Below, one piece after another: positions 9,901 to 17,288 of a stretch of 64,000 nt of DNA. This stretch comes from Streptococcus mitis (GTDB lineage Bacteria > Bacillota > Bacilli > Lactobacillales > Streptococcaceae): NCBI RefSeq assembly GCF_002005545.1, contig NZ_LBMT01000001.1, positions 1,882,301 through 1,946,300 on the forward strand, read 5' to 3'. The notes beneath the pieces were generated by a model. The model was given only the letters and a program-made list of their open reading frames with translations, was not told the DNA's origin and searched no databases. The translations under genes and the position numbers were made by a program. Numbering within the stretch: position 1 is the stretch's first letter; the number at the start of each line of letters is the position of its first letter.

Positions 9901-10006
9901 TGGCTCCAAAAAGGAAGGCTCCGATGGCTACAGGACCTACCCCAACAGTTAGCTTACGAATTGAATATTTTGTGATTTTTTCTAGTTGCTGTTTTGTTTT
10001 TCTCAT
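3950..10006 (-). CDS. zmpB: Zinc metalloprotease ZmpB (peptidase family M26)
   Basis: Large surface protease of about 2018 residues. Seen: YSIRK-type signal at the N terminus; LPYTG near residue 100 followed by two hydrophobic helices, the unusual N-proximal sortase motif typical of pneumococcal IgA1-protease relatives; a G5-like domain near 260-330; six 25-residue repeats; two further G5-like domains to about 680; a GLUG/beta-helix-like region near 900-1050; and the zinc site HETTH at 4943-4957 (about residue 1684) with a candidate third ligand glutamate 20 residues after the second histidine. The ATG at 10006 has AGAAAG at 8 nt; a GTG at 10012 overlaps the upstream stop. Homologues cleave host proteins; the substrate here is not known. 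Confidence 0.93.
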   Translation of the reverse strand: MRKTKQQLEKITKYSIRKLTVGVGPVAIGAFLFGASALSVDKVQANEVGGAHSVHYRYLAEQELTESEKALIHHEVPTEFQDDDILYVVYRKKATNSQQLPYTGSKELALAGLGLATASLAVFLVSKKGRREVLGVLLIGSLGASTFVPYGTFAFENKELLSYNQTISASTHEGLAEGIIHIDGYEYIGYFKEAELHPSRPASVDHPQLPVEKQSSKENEKIEVVQERPAVTPETVIEKPVVETPVAPAIEEKPVSEKPQTRQEESLVEIPFETVTSPDANLAEGQTRIVTAGVKGQRRLVTKVSMVNGQEVREVIEDQVVQNPVSQVIAVGTKKEVQPAPTPVPQTEPSHQVAKGTQEAGKEGQALTQPELPEATVESKVTQEAGKEGQALTQPELPEAKVESKGTQEAGKEGQSLTQPELPEAIVESKGTQEVGKEGQALTQPELPEAIVESKGTQEAGKEGQALTQPELPEAIVESKGTQEAGKEGQALVQDQLPEYKVTEGTLVEESTTEIDYKTETTEDPTKYTDEETILRNGEKGSQVTKTTYKTVEGVKTDQVLSTSTEVTKEPVNQQVSRGTKPIEGTLVEESLEKIPFKEKIEEDAQLKNGLEVVAQEGKEGQKKITKTFNTIKGVKTEDAPKVTEEILEAPQDKILKRGTKSFEKPVLTITAVEPKDLKRISDVKYSLENPSKAAIKSITLTLKKGDEIVKTLNVSPDNLTANLTDLQYYKDYKIETKMVYDRGEGDEEVVLNEEPLRLDLKKVEIKNIKETSLMSVDADGNETDTSLLTEKPADVAPLYLRVTTHDNKVTRLAVDKIEEVEKDGKTLYKVTAKAPDLVQRNADNTLSEEYVHYFEKQKAHEGDVYYSFDDLVKAMQKDPTGTFKLGSNINAANVKPAGKSYVTNTFKGTLTSTDGNKFTISNMNRPLFGDIVGGTVKDLLLENVNIDMPGTDRIAPLANVIKNNATVENIKVTGNVVGNNDVSGVINKIDGSGKLSNVAFIGKVHAAGNRGGYLTGIVGENWKGIVEKAYVDAEITGNKAKAAGIVYSSQNGGNNSTLGKEGTLRNSVAKGSIELKEAVMSGGLLGTNWALGAIEDNITMMKVKTGEMVFGHSDIDADDYFTYSRTKRNYSVEGVSEGKTTYKNSKKIPSITKEKADELIAKMGITADKFESTLPIEDKLNNIVSKADQYKNIDDYDASRELAYRNVEKLQPFYNKEWIVNQGNKLAADSPLMTKEVLSVTAMKGNDFVTDLTDADHIMVHYADKTKDIFTISPKDSQVKQVKEYSVAELGEVVYTPNMVVKDRADLISAIESKLSPVELQSDDVYKLFGRNGDGKVNAVKNLYLEESFKYVKDNLTQFVTKLVENEDHQLNTDEAAKRALIKKIDDNKAAVLLGLSYLNRYYGVKFDDFNIKELMLFKPDFYGKNVSVLDRIINIGSKENNVKGNRTHDAYREIIAGATGKGNLHEFLKYNMELFTSDTDLNDWFIKATKDNVYVVEPKTTTPEFADKKHRAYEGLNNDVHGKMILPLLNLKDAHMFLISTYNTMAYSSFEKYGKNTEAEREAFKKEIDKVAKGQQNYLDFWSRLSLDKVRNQLLKSNNMVPTPVLDNQNYKGISTDRYGHTASGKDVAPVRELYGPTDRYHATDWRMGAVARIYGNPYKDDSVFFMVTDMISDFGISAFTHETTHVNDRMVYLGGSRHREGTDLEAFAQGMLQSPAETSPNGDFKALGLNMAYERPNNGNQWYNTNPNDLTSRDEIDHYMKGFNDTLMLLDYLEGEAVIDKQDKALNSAWFKKVDKKLRGANTKNQYDNVRDLNAEEKEYHLTSVNDLVDKNFMTKHGPGNGTYDPTGFGSAYVTVPITAGIYGGNTSEGAPGSMSFKHNTFRMWGYFGYEKGFLNYASNMLKNESKQAGHATLGDDFIIKKVSDGKFNTLEDWKKEYFKEVVDKAKAGFNPVTIDGTTYSSYDDLKNAFSAAVDKDKATLNNGSVKFDNTVSLKEKIFKKLLQQTNSFKTSIFK
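8492..8941 (-). repeat. Six 75-bp tandem repeats within zmpB
   Basis: Six 25-residue units of the form GTQEAGKEGQALTQPELPEA plus (I/T/K)VESK; the last unit is diverged. They lie between the first and second G5-like domains and probably act as an extended spacer. Confidence 0.9.
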
Positions 10007-10008
10007 TT

Positions 10009-10572
10009 TCACGACTTTCTAATAGAATCTTGTGGATAATGCGCACGCGCACCTCCAATTAATTTTGGACGACTAGCCAATGCCGTTACGTGGGCATGAC
10101 CAATCTCTCTCAAAAGAGGACGAATCGGAACCTGAACATGCTTAACATGCATGCCAATTGCAGTGTCTCCGATATCCAATCCAGCATGAGCCTTGATAAA
10201 TTCAACCTCAACTGGATCCTTCATAAACTTGAAGGCTGCCAACTGACCTGAACCTCCTGCATGAAGGGTAGGAAGGACACTGACGATTTCCAGACCCAAC
10301 TGCTCTGCCAACTGACGTTCAACAACGAGGGCCCGATTGACATGTTCACAGCCTTGAACAGCTAGATGAATTCCTTTTTCCTCTAAGATATCTAGGATGG
10401 TCTTCACAATGATTTCGCCAATTTCTTGGCTGGATTCCTTGCCAATCTGACCACCTATCACTTCACTAGAAGAAAGGCCCAAAACAAAGATAGATCCTTG
10501 CTTCAAATTGGCCTTTTCTAATACATCTTTTACAATCTGGCTTGTTTCTCTTTGAATGTCTTTTTCCTTCAT
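10009..10572 (-). CDS. YwlG/UPF0340 family protein (TIGR01440-like)
   Basis: 187-residue cytoplasmic protein of a conserved Firmicutes family without a firmly established function. Recognisable stretches are [28 protein letters not shown] and the C-terminal [14 protein letters not shown]. The start at 10572 is chosen because AAAGAGG lies 8 nt upstream; an in-frame upstream codon at 10593 lacks such a site. Its TGA overlaps a GTG of zmpB (GTGA), so the two are translated from one message, the same neighbour as in pneumococcus. Its link to the protease is unexplained. Confidence 0.8.
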   Translation of the reverse strand: MKEKDIQRETSQIVKDVLEKANLKQGSIFVLGLSSSEVIGGQIGKESSQEIGEIIVKTILDILEEKGIHLAVQGCEHVNRALVVERQLAEQLGLEIVSVLPTLHAGGSGQLAAFKFMKDPVEVEFIKAHAGLDIGDTAIGMHVKHVQVPIRPLLREIGHAHVTALASRPKLIGGARAHYPQDSIRKS

Positions 10573-10598
10573 ACTTGATACCTCTTTTGTCACTATCT

Positions 10599-10627
10599 AT
10601 CATATCGTTTTTTCTACGTTTTAGCAA
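10599..10627 (-). promoter_or_regulatory. Promoter of ywlG-zmpB
   Basis: -35 TTGCTA (10622-10627), 17-bp spacer, -10 TATGAT (10599-10604), 27 nt upstream of the chosen start. Confidence 0.55.
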
Positions 10628-10657
10628 GATAGACAACCTAGAAAGCTTGCCCAATTA

Positions 10658-10688
10658 CGCATAAAACTCCCAGAATTGACTGGGAGTT
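10658..10688 (-). terminator. Terminator of the two-component operon
   Basis: Nine-pair perfect stem AACTCCCAG / CTGGGAGTT (10665-10688) with a 6-nt loop, followed on the minus strand by TTTTATG. It overlaps the stop codon of the sensor kinase. Confidence 0.85.
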
Positions 10689-12378
10689 AGTTAGTTTCTA
10701 TTCTATTTATGTATATTTCAACCGTCGTCCCTTTTGAGGGAATAGAATCGATCTTCATCTGGTAATTGGCTCCAAAATGAAGTTTGAGCCGTTGGTCAAT
10801 ATTTTGAAGACCAACTCCCCCACGTTTTAGCTGACTTTGACTACTATCGCTAGCATCTTGGAAACCAACTCCATCATCCTCAATACGGATGACCAGTCCT
10901 GAATCCTGTTTCTGAACAGAAACTCTAATATGTCCCTGACCTTCTTTTTCCTTAATGCCATGGTAAAGGGCATTTTCTACCAAGGGTTGTAACACTAACT
11001 TGGGCAAGACTAGATGATCAAAGGCAGGATTTTCAGCAATTTCGTATTCCAGCTTATCTCCATAGCGTTGTTTCTGGATAAAGAGATACTGGCGGACATG
11101 GTTGATTTCGTCAGACAGGCAAATCAAATCCTTGCCTTGATTGAGCGCCAAGCGGAAATAGGTTGCCAAGGACTTGGTCACCTGAACCACGCGCTGACTA
11201 TCCTGAAATTCAGCCATCCAGATGATGGTATCCAAGGTGTTATAGAGGAAATGCGGATTAATCTGGCTCGATAGGGCTTGAAGTTGGTACTGACGGGTCG
11301 TTTCTTCCTGCCTGCGAACATCCGCCATCAGCTGATCAATCTGATCCAACATGGCATTAAATTGGCGAGTCACTTCTCTCAGTTCATAGGCACCAGTTTC
11401 CTTGGCACGAAGATTCTGAGTACCTGAAGCAATTTCCAGCATGGTTTCTCTCAAATCCTTCAAAGGAGCAATCCAGCGTTTAAGACTGAACCACACCAAA
11501 CAGAGACAGGCAAGAAGAGAGGTGACACTAGCTCCAAGCAAGGTCCACAAGAGTTGATTCCGAAGCTGGTCTAACTTCTCCAACGAAGACACACCAAGCA
11601 CCGTCCAATCTGTTCCTACAATCTTTTCCTGACTGACGTAGGATTTGTGATCTGGAGTATAGCCCTGCCCTGTCTCAATATAGGGTTTCATGGCCTCCAT
11701 TTCGCTAGACGAACTATAAACTGTATGTTGAGGATGGTAGACAAATTCATGGTTTTCATTGATGATGAAGGCAAAACCCTGCTGACCCAACTGAAGCTGG
11801 TTGAGATAGGCTTCTAGAGTTTCGTAGGAAATATCCAAACGAAGCACACCCAGATTGGCTCCCTTTGCATCAACAAGTTCTTGAGTTACAGAAATAACCC
11901 ACTGACTATCTGATTGACGAGCTGGAGTCAAAACAGGCATGGCTCCCTGATGAATGGCCTTTTGGTACCAATCCTCAGCCATCATATCAGAGGAAGTTTT
12001 CATTTGCACACTGTCATCTGTAGAAATGACCTGACCGGATTTGGTCACCAGGACAACAGTTTTCAAGTCCTGATCTGCCTTTAAGATGGTCAAAAACAGA
12101 TTTCGGATTCCCTTTACCTTGTCTTTAGTGGGATTCTCAGCATAGGCTAGGACATCCTCCTGCTGGGTCAAACTGGTCGAGGTGGTTTCTAATTTTTTGA
12201 TATAAGACTGGATAAAATGGCTAGTCTGACTGATAGTCGTTTGGCTATTGCCTTCAATTGTGGTCTCAATGGCTGAAGAACTCGATTGATAGTAGAAAGT
12301 CCCAACCAGAGCTAGTAGAATGAGAAAGACCAGAAAGATGGAAATAACCATTCTGACTAGGAGAGAAGAACGCCTCAT
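10687..12378 (-). CDS. zmpS: Sensor histidine kinase (LytS/YesM class), ZmpS type
   Basis: 563-residue membrane kinase. Helix at about 10-30, an extracellular Cache-like sensor to about 270, second helix about 276-297, HAMP linker, His_kinase motif QINPHFLYN with the phosphorylated His near 376, and an ATPase domain with PLVENALYHGIKE and the glycine-rich DDGVGF and GGVGLQN. Its ATG overlaps the regulator stop by 4 nt (ATGA). The pair lies beside zmpB as in the pneumococcal TCS09 (zmpRS) locus. The ligand is unknown and regulation of zmpB is inferred from position and family. Confidence 0.87.
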   Translation of the reverse strand: MRRSSLLVRMVISIFLVFLILLALVGTFYYQSSSSAIETTIEGNSQTTISQTSHFIQSYIKKLETTSTSLTQQEDVLAYAENPTKDKVKGIRNLFLTILKADQDLKTVVLVTKSGQVISTDDSVQMKTSSDMMAEDWYQKAIHQGAMPVLTPARQSDSQWVISVTQELVDAKGANLGVLRLDISYETLEAYLNQLQLGQQGFAFIINENHEFVYHPQHTVYSSSSEMEAMKPYIETGQGYTPDHKSYVSQEKIVGTDWTVLGVSSLEKLDQLRNQLLWTLLGASVTSLLACLCLVWFSLKRWIAPLKDLRETMLEIASGTQNLRAKETGAYELREVTRQFNAMLDQIDQLMADVRRQEETTRQYQLQALSSQINPHFLYNTLDTIIWMAEFQDSQRVVQVTKSLATYFRLALNQGKDLICLSDEINHVRQYLFIQKQRYGDKLEYEIAENPAFDHLVLPKLVLQPLVENALYHGIKEKEGQGHIRVSVQKQDSGLVIRIEDDGVGFQDASDSSQSQLKRGGVGLQNIDQRLKLHFGANYQMKIDSIPSKGTTVEIYINRIETN

Positions 12379-13112
12379 CGATCTTCTCCCTTCTTAAACT
12401 GACGCGGAGTCACACCTGCAATCTGTTTAAAACGTTGGGTAAAGTAATTTATATCTTCAAAACCAACCTTTTCAGCTATCTCGTAAATCTTCAGATCTGT
12501 AGTTAAAAGCAAGAGCTTGGCTTGTTTGACACGTTCTCGCACCAGGTAATCCTGAAAAGGCAGACCCAACTCTTTCTTAATCAAGGAGCTCAGATAAGTC
12601 GGACTAAAGCCCAAGTCACTGGCCAAAGACTTCAAACTAAACTGACTGTCACCCAGATGGGACTGGATTTTCTGAGCCAGGTTTCCTTCAAACTTATCGG
12701 TCAGTAAATCTTGTAACTGTTCTTCTTTCTCTTCCTTATCCAATTTTTGCTTGATTTTCCCCAACATTTCCTCAATATCCTGACGAGAAAAGGGTTTGAG
12801 CAGATAGTCATCTACACCTAGCTTGACAGCAGACAAGGCATAATCAAAATCATCGTAGCCTGTCAAAAAAACTAGATGAATCTGAGGATAGGTTTCTCGA
12901 ACCAGACTAGCCAACTGGATGCCATTTAACTGAGGCATATTGATATCGGTTAGAATGATATCTGGAACTTGTTGTTGAATCAATTCCCAAGCCTGCCTTC
13001 CATTTTCAGCCTGACCGATGATTTCCATATCGTAAGCTGCTACATTAACCAGTTTGGTCAAGCCTTGTCTTACCAGATATTCATCTTCTACGATTAAGAT
13101 TGTATAGGTCAT
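12375..13112 (-). CDS. zmpR: AraC-type response regulator, ZmpR type
   Basis: 245-residue DNA-binding regulator. Receiver domain at 1-120 with the acidic pocket VEDE, phospho-accepting Asp near 56 in ILTDINMP and the conserved Lys in LLKPFS. Two helix-turn-helix motifs of the AraC/XylS class occupy about 150-245 (DLGFSPTYLSSLIKKELG and VGFEDINYFTQRFKQ). The ATG at 13112 is preferred because AAGGAGAG lies just upstream; the reading frame extends to a GTG at 13130 that would bury that site. First gene of the operon with the sensor kinase. Confidence 0.88.
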   Translation of the reverse strand: MTYTILIVEDEYLVRQGLTKLVNVAAYDMEIIGQAENGRQAWELIQQQVPDIILTDINMPQLNGIQLASLVRETYPQIHLVFLTGYDDFDYALSAVKLGVDDYLLKPFSRQDIEEMLGKIKQKLDKEEKEEQLQDLLTDKFEGNLAQKIQSHLGDSQFSLKSLASDLGFSPTYLSSLIKKELGLPFQDYLVRERVKQAKLLLLTTDLKIYEIAEKVGFEDINYFTQRFKQIAGVTPRQFKKGEDR

Positions 13113-13141
13113 GCTTCTCTCCTTTGCCACTTACTAGTATC

Positions 13142-13150
13142 AGTATAGCA
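13142..13150 (-). promoter_or_regulatory. Extended -10 promoter of the two-component operon
   Basis: Minus-strand TGCTATACT about 30 nt upstream of the regulator ATG; no clear -35. Confidence 0.45.
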
Positions 13151-13182
13151 AAATTCTCCTCTAACTGCTTAGGAAAGCCCTC

Positions 13183-14295
13183 TTAATCGACATAATCTAG
13201 TAAATAAGCGTAGCCTTTTTCTTCCATTTGGTCTTTGGGAATAAAGCGGATAGAAAGGCTATTGATACAGTAGCGCAAGCCACCCTTGTCCTGTGGGCCG
13301 TCCGTAAAGACATGGCCAAGGTGGGAATCTCCAACTCGGCTTCTCACTTCCATACGTGTCATATTGTAGGACTTATCTTCTTTGTAAGTAGCAACATCTG
13401 GGCTGATGGGTTGGGTGAAACTAGGCCATCCGCAACCAGACTCAAACTTATCCTTTGATGAAAAGAGAGGTTCGCCAGTTGCCACATCCACATAGATACC
13501 AGATTCAAATTTATCCCAGTAACGGTTTGAGAAAGCCCGTTCCGTTTGATTTTTCTGGGTAACTGCATACTCCTCAGGTGACAGGGTCTTTTTCAATTTC
13601 TCATCACTTGGTTTGGGATATTTGCTGGCATCAATGACGGGGTAGGCTGCCTGATTGACATTAATATGGCAGTAGCCATTTGGATTTTTCTTGAGATAGT
13701 CTTGGTGGTAATCCTCAGCCACTACAAAATTCTTCAAGGTCTCCTTTTCAACTGCTAGAGGTTGATCGTATTTCTTAGCCACCTCATCAAAGACTTGGTT
13801 AATCACCTCTAAATCCTTGTCATCTGTGTAATAAACACCAGTACGGTACTGGGTTCCCACATCATTTCCTTGTTTATTTTTGCTGGTTGGATTGATAATG
13901 CGGAAATAATGAAGCAGGATTTCCTTGAGAGAAATTTGATTGGCATCATAGGTAACATGAACAGTTTCTGCATGCCCTGTTTGGTTAATCAACTCGTACT
14001 TGGTTGTTTCCCCTCTACCATTTGCATAGCCTGATACGGCATCTGTCACCCCGGGAACGCGTGAGAAGTATTCTTCCACTCCCCAGAAACATCCCCCAGC
14101 TAGATAAATTTCGTGCAAGTCTGCATCTTTACTCACTTCTGTTTTTTTCACTGTTTTTCCTCCTTGGCTAACTGATGCTTTCTCAATTTGCGAGCTATCT
14201 GTCCGCCCTGCATTTCGCATCAATAGAAAATAGAAACCGCTTATGGCTAGGAAAAAGATTCCTGCCAAAACAAACAATTTTACTTTATCATTCAT
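13183..14295 (-). CDS. msrAB2: Membrane-anchored methionine sulfoxide reductase MsrA-MsrB fusion
   Basis: Repairs oxidised methionines, both sulfoxide stereoisomers, outside the membrane. 370 residues: N-terminal anchor helix about 8-26, a linker, MsrA domain about 60-220 with catalytic GGCFWG (Cys near 69), and MsrB domain about 240-365 with zinc-type GCGWPSF and catalytic RYCIN (Cys near 343). It sits 9 nt after the thioredoxin lipoprotein, which reduces it in the pneumococcal Etrx-MsrAB2 pathway with electrons passed by CcdA. The three genes form one operon. Confidence 0.94.
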   Translation of the reverse strand: MNDKVKLFVLAGIFFLAISGFYFLLMRNAGRTDSSQIEKASVSQGGKTVKKTEVSKDADLHEIYLAGGCFWGVEEYFSRVPGVTDAVSGYANGRGETTKYELINQTGHAETVHVTYDANQISLKEILLHYFRIINPTSKNKQGNDVGTQYRTGVYYTDDKDLEVINQVFDEVAKKYDQPLAVEKETLKNFVVAEDYHQDYLKKNPNGYCHINVNQAAYPVIDASKYPKPSDEKLKKTLSPEEYAVTQKNQTERAFSNRYWDKFESGIYVDVATGEPLFSSKDKFESGCGWPSFTQPISPDVATYKEDKSYNMTRMEVRSRVGDSHLGHVFTDGPQDKGGLRYCINSLSIRFIPKDQMEEKGYAYLLDYVD

Positions 14296-14304
14296 GGCCT
14301 TTCT

Positions 14305-14868
14305 CTACCCCATTTCTTTCAATGTTTTTAAAATCATATCCTTATCCATAAAACCTGGTTGCGTTTTGACCAGCTTGCCTTCCTTGTCTATAAAGGCTTG
14401 AGTTGGATAAGAACGAACACCATAACTTTCTAAAAGTTTACCTGATGGGTCAATTAGAACTGGGAAATTTTTATAATCCAAGCCCTTGTACCAGTTCTTA
14501 AAGTCTGATTCTGCTTGTTCCCCCTTATGTCCAGGAGACACCACTGTCAAAACTACATAGTCATCACCAGCATCCTTAGCAATTTCATCCGTATCTGGAA
14601 GACTGGCTAGACAGATGGAACACCAAGAAGCCCAGAATTTGAGATAGACTTTCTTACCCTTATAATCAGATAAACGGTAGGTCTTGCCATCTACTCCCGT
14701 TAGTTCAAAATCAGCAACCGCCTGACCTTTAGTCGCAGTTTGCGAACTAACTTGTTCAGTTTTTGTTTGCTCCTTCATAGTAGATTCGTCTGACATGTTT
14801 TTAGCCGAACAGGCTGCCAAGCAACAGATTGATCCTACTCCAAGGAGACATGTTTGCCATTTTTTCAT
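14305..14868 (-). CDS. etrx1: Thioredoxin-fold lipoprotein, reductant of MsrAB
   Basis: 187-residue TlpA/ResA-like lipoprotein. Lipobox LAAC places the lipidated Cys at about 20; the active site WCSIC lies near 82-86 in a thioredoxin fold with the cis-proline stretch SYPTQAF. It carries electrons from CcdA to the sulfoxide reductase. The ATG at 14868 is chosen from GAGGAA 7 nt upstream; a longer frame beginning with TTG at 14889 overlaps ccdA and lacks a ribosome site. Confidence 0.92.
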   Translation of the reverse strand: MKKWQTCLLGVGSICCLAACSAKNMSDESTMKEQTKTEQVSSQTATKGQAVADFELTGVDGKTYRLSDYKGKKVYLKFWASWCSICLASLPDTDEIAKDAGDDYVVLTVVSPGHKGEQAESDFKNWYKGLDYKNFPVLIDPSGKLLESYGVRSYPTQAFIDKEGKLVKTQPGFMDKDMILKTLKEMG

Positions 14869-14881
14869 TTCTTTTTCCTCT

Positions 14882-15592
14882 CTATTCAAATAATGTAGTC
14901 AAAATGGAAGCATTTCCCAAAAGCACCAATATTCCCATCACGATAATGAAGAAACCACCTACTTTTTTGAGGGTTCCGAGGTAGGGATGGAGTTTTCGAA
15001 AATGTTTCAAAACATAGCTGGAGGCTAGAGCTAGAACCAAAAATGGTAGCGCCAAACCCAGCGTATAGATCAACATGAGCCCAGCTCCCTGCCAAGCACC
15101 TGAACCACCTGAAGCCACCAAGGCTAAAACAGAGCCCAGAACCGGCCCCACACATGGCGTCCAAGCAAAACTAAAGGTCAAGCCCAGTAAAAATGCCTGA
15201 CTATAGCCCTTACCCTTTTGCCCCTGCCTCTGTAATTGTAGCCTTCTTTCCTTGTAAAGTCCCTGAAAATGTAAGACTTCCATCTGGTGCAAGCCCAAGA
15301 GAATGATGACCGCACCCGTCACATACTGAAACCAAGAAGCATAAAGCAAATTGCCTAAAAAACCAGCTCCATAACCCAGCAAGATAAAAATAAAGGAAAT
15401 CCCCGCTATAAAGGCCAGAGTTCGCAATAAACTGACAACTGAGATTAAAAATTTGCCACTCGAAGCCTGAGAACTATCTTTGTCATCCAGTAAGACTCCT
15501 GCATAGACCGGTAACAAGGGTAAAATACAAGGAGAAAAGAAGGAGAGAATTCCAGCAAGAAAAACACTGATAAAAAAGATTATATTATCCAT
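14882..15592 (-). CDS. ccdA1: Thiol-disulfide electron transporter CcdA
   Basis: 236-residue membrane protein with about six helices of the CcdA/DsbD-beta family. The reactive cysteines are in FFSPCILPLLP (near 22) and AWTPCVGPVLG (near 146). It moves reducing equivalents from cytoplasmic thioredoxin across the membrane to the adjacent lipoprotein. Start ATG preceded by GGAGG. First gene of the ccdA-etrx-msrAB operon. Confidence 0.93.
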   Translation of the reverse strand: MDNIIFFISVFLAGILSFFSPCILPLLPVYAGVLLDDKDSSQASSGKFLISVVSLLRTLAFIAGISFIFILLGYGAGFLGNLLYASWFQYVTGAVIILLGLHQMEVLHFQGLYKERRLQLQRQGQKGKGYSQAFLLGLTFSFAWTPCVGPVLGSVLALVASGGSGAWQGAGLMLIYTLGLALPFLVLALASSYVLKHFRKLHPYLGTLKKVGGFFIIVMGILVLLGNASILTTLFE

Positions 15593-15624
15593 TGCCTTCC
15601 TCCATTCTTTGATTTGATAGGACT

Positions 15625-15630
15625 ATTATA
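15625..15630 (-). promoter_or_regulatory. -10 box of the ccdA operon
   Basis: Minus-strand TATAAT about 32 nt upstream of the ccdA ATG; the -35 region is weak (TGTTTT-like). Confidence 0.5.
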
Positions 15631-15704
15631 GCCCCAAAACTCCAGAAAAAACAGGGACAATGATAGGGAAAAATAGGAATTTAATCAGGTTATTTAGAAA
15701 TCTT

Positions 15705-15733
15705 ACAAAAAAAGCCAGACAAGGTCTGACTTT
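15705..15733 (-). terminator. Terminator after the broken acetyltransferase gene
   Basis: Stem AAAGTCAGAC / GTCTGGCTTT with loop CTT (15711-15733) followed on the minus strand by a T run. Confidence 0.8.
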
Positions 15734-15757
15734 GATGGAAACTGAAAAGAAAATTCA

Positions 15758-16306
15758 CTAGTCTTCCCTACTTATCTGATAATAAATAAGGTCCGCAAGA
15801 TAGCCTTTTCTCTCTACACCATTGGTAATAGTCTTGAGATAGGACATTCCAGCCTTCTCCATGACACGACCTGAAGCTGGATTGAGACTGGCATAACGTG
15901 CCTTGACTTCTTGAAATCCTGCTTGAGTAAAGGAGAAGTCCAAGACAGATTTCAAGGCCTCTGTCATAATCCCATGTCCCCAGTAAGCTTTGCCTAACAC
16001 ATAGCCAATTTCACAAGAAGAATCGTTCTCATCTATTGCAACGATACTGATATCTCCTATCACCTGCTCTGGCTTTTCTTTGAGACAAATGGCCCATTTG
16101 TAATAGTTGGGATTGGTATAGGAGGCAACCCAATTTCGAATCGAGTTTCGAGTGATTTCGACATTAGAATGGGGATCCCAGGTAACATAGGTCAGATTCT
16201 CAGCGGATGAAGCTCAATTCTGAAACATGACTTCTGCATCACTTTCCACAAATCTTCGCAAGATTAAACGATCTGTCTGTAATATTTGCGTACCGATTGC
16301 TGTCAT
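15758..16306 (-). pseudogene. RimJ/RimL-type GNAT acetyltransferase with in-frame nonsense codon
   Basis: The frame from ATG 16306 to the stop at 15758 codes for about 182 residues typical of ribosomal-protein-type N-acetyltransferases (TDRLILRRF start, GYVLGKAYWGHGIMTEAL acetyl-CoA loop, LNPASGRVMEKAGM). Codon 31 at 16214-16216 is TGA, within FQN-stop-ASSAENL; a TGG there would restore a continuous protein. GAGGTAGCGTC before the ATG is an intact ribosome site. The remaining 101-residue frame from 16063 has no N-terminal strand. A sequencing error or a very recent mutation are both possible. Confidence 0.82.
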
Positions 16307-16389
16307 GACGCTACCTCGCTTTCTGATAGATGATTCTCTGCCCAATCTCCATTGAAACTTGTTTTGCTTTTGAATTTCAAGATAATAAG

Positions 16390-16411
16390 CTAAAAAGGTC
16401 CACCGGACCTT
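16390..16411 (-). terminator. Terminator of nadE
   Basis: Seven-pair perfect stem AAGGTCC / GGACCTT with a 3-nt loop, followed on the minus strand by TTTAGC. A second hairpin (GAAAACCT / AGGTTTTC, 16443-16465) overlaps the nadE stop codon. Confidence 0.65.
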
Positions 16412-16463
16412 CTCTCACTTTCTTATTTCAAGGTGAGAGGCTGAAAACCTCCACTGAAGGTTT

Positions 16464-17288
16464 TCACTCCCAAAAGTTATCGAATACGGTGATGGGTAGG
16501 TGGCGTTTGTGTTGACCTTTGTGCCACCAGTTTTCGATTCTTGCTTGGGCTTCTGGGCTGATTTTTTTGCCTTCTAGATAGTCATCAATCTCTTCATAAG
16601 TGACTCCGAGGGCTACTTCATCAGCTAGACCTGGTTTATCTTCTTCTAGGTCTGCTGTTGGGATTTTTTCATAAAGGGCTGGTTCTGCACCAAGTTCCTT
16701 CAAGAGTTGTTTTCCTTGACGCTTATTGAGGCGATAAAGAGGGAGAATATCCGCACCACCGTCACCAAACTTGGTAAAGAAACCTGTGATATTTTCTGCA
16801 GCATGGTCTGTTCCAATGACCGCTCCACTATGGGCACCCGCAAGGGCATATTGGGCAATCATACGACTACGAGCCTTGATATTGCCCTTGTTGAAGTCTG
16901 AAACAGGGCTTCCTGTCGCTTCAACTGCTACTGTCATAGCATCTGCAGATTCCTTGATATTCACTACTAAACTGACATCTGGCTTGATGAATGCTAGGGC
17001 TTTTTGAGCGTCTGCTTCATCAGCTTGCACTCCATATGGCAAGCGGACAGCAATAAATTTGTAGCTGTCATCGCCCGTTTCTGCTCGCAGTTCTTCCATA
17101 GCTAATTGAGCCAAGCGACCTGCTAAGGTTGAGTCTTGTCCCCCAGAAATCCCAAGTACAAAGGTTTTAAGAAAGGGATGTTTTTTCAGGTATCTTTTTA
17201 AAAAATCAATGGAACGACGGATTTCTTCCTGGGCATCAATCACTGGTTTCACGCCCAGTTCTTGGATAATCGTTTCTTGCAAACTCAT
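16464..17288 (-). CDS. nadE: NH3-dependent NAD+ synthetase
   Basis: Last step of NAD+ synthesis: amidation of deamido-NAD+ with ammonia and ATP, in the cytoplasm. 274 residues, the usual length. ATP pyrophosphatase P-loop SGGQDS near 48-53, [20 protein letters not shown] for substrate binding, and the C-terminal [13 protein letters not shown]. The ATG overlaps the pncB stop by 4 nt, so the salvage enzyme and the synthetase are coupled. No glutaminase domain is present. Confidence 0.96.
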   Translation of the reverse strand: MSLQETIIQELGVKPVIDAQEEIRRSIDFLKRYLKKHPFLKTFVLGISGGQDSTLAGRLAQLAMEELRAETGDDSYKFIAVRLPYGVQADEADAQKALAFIKPDVSLVVNIKESADAMTVAVEATGSPVSDFNKGNIKARSRMIAQYALAGAHSGAVIGTDHAAENITGFFTKFGDGGADILPLYRLNKRQGKQLLKELGAEPALYEKIPTADLEEDKPGLADEVALGVTYEEIDDYLEGKKISPEAQARIENWWHKGQHKRHLPITVFDNFWE

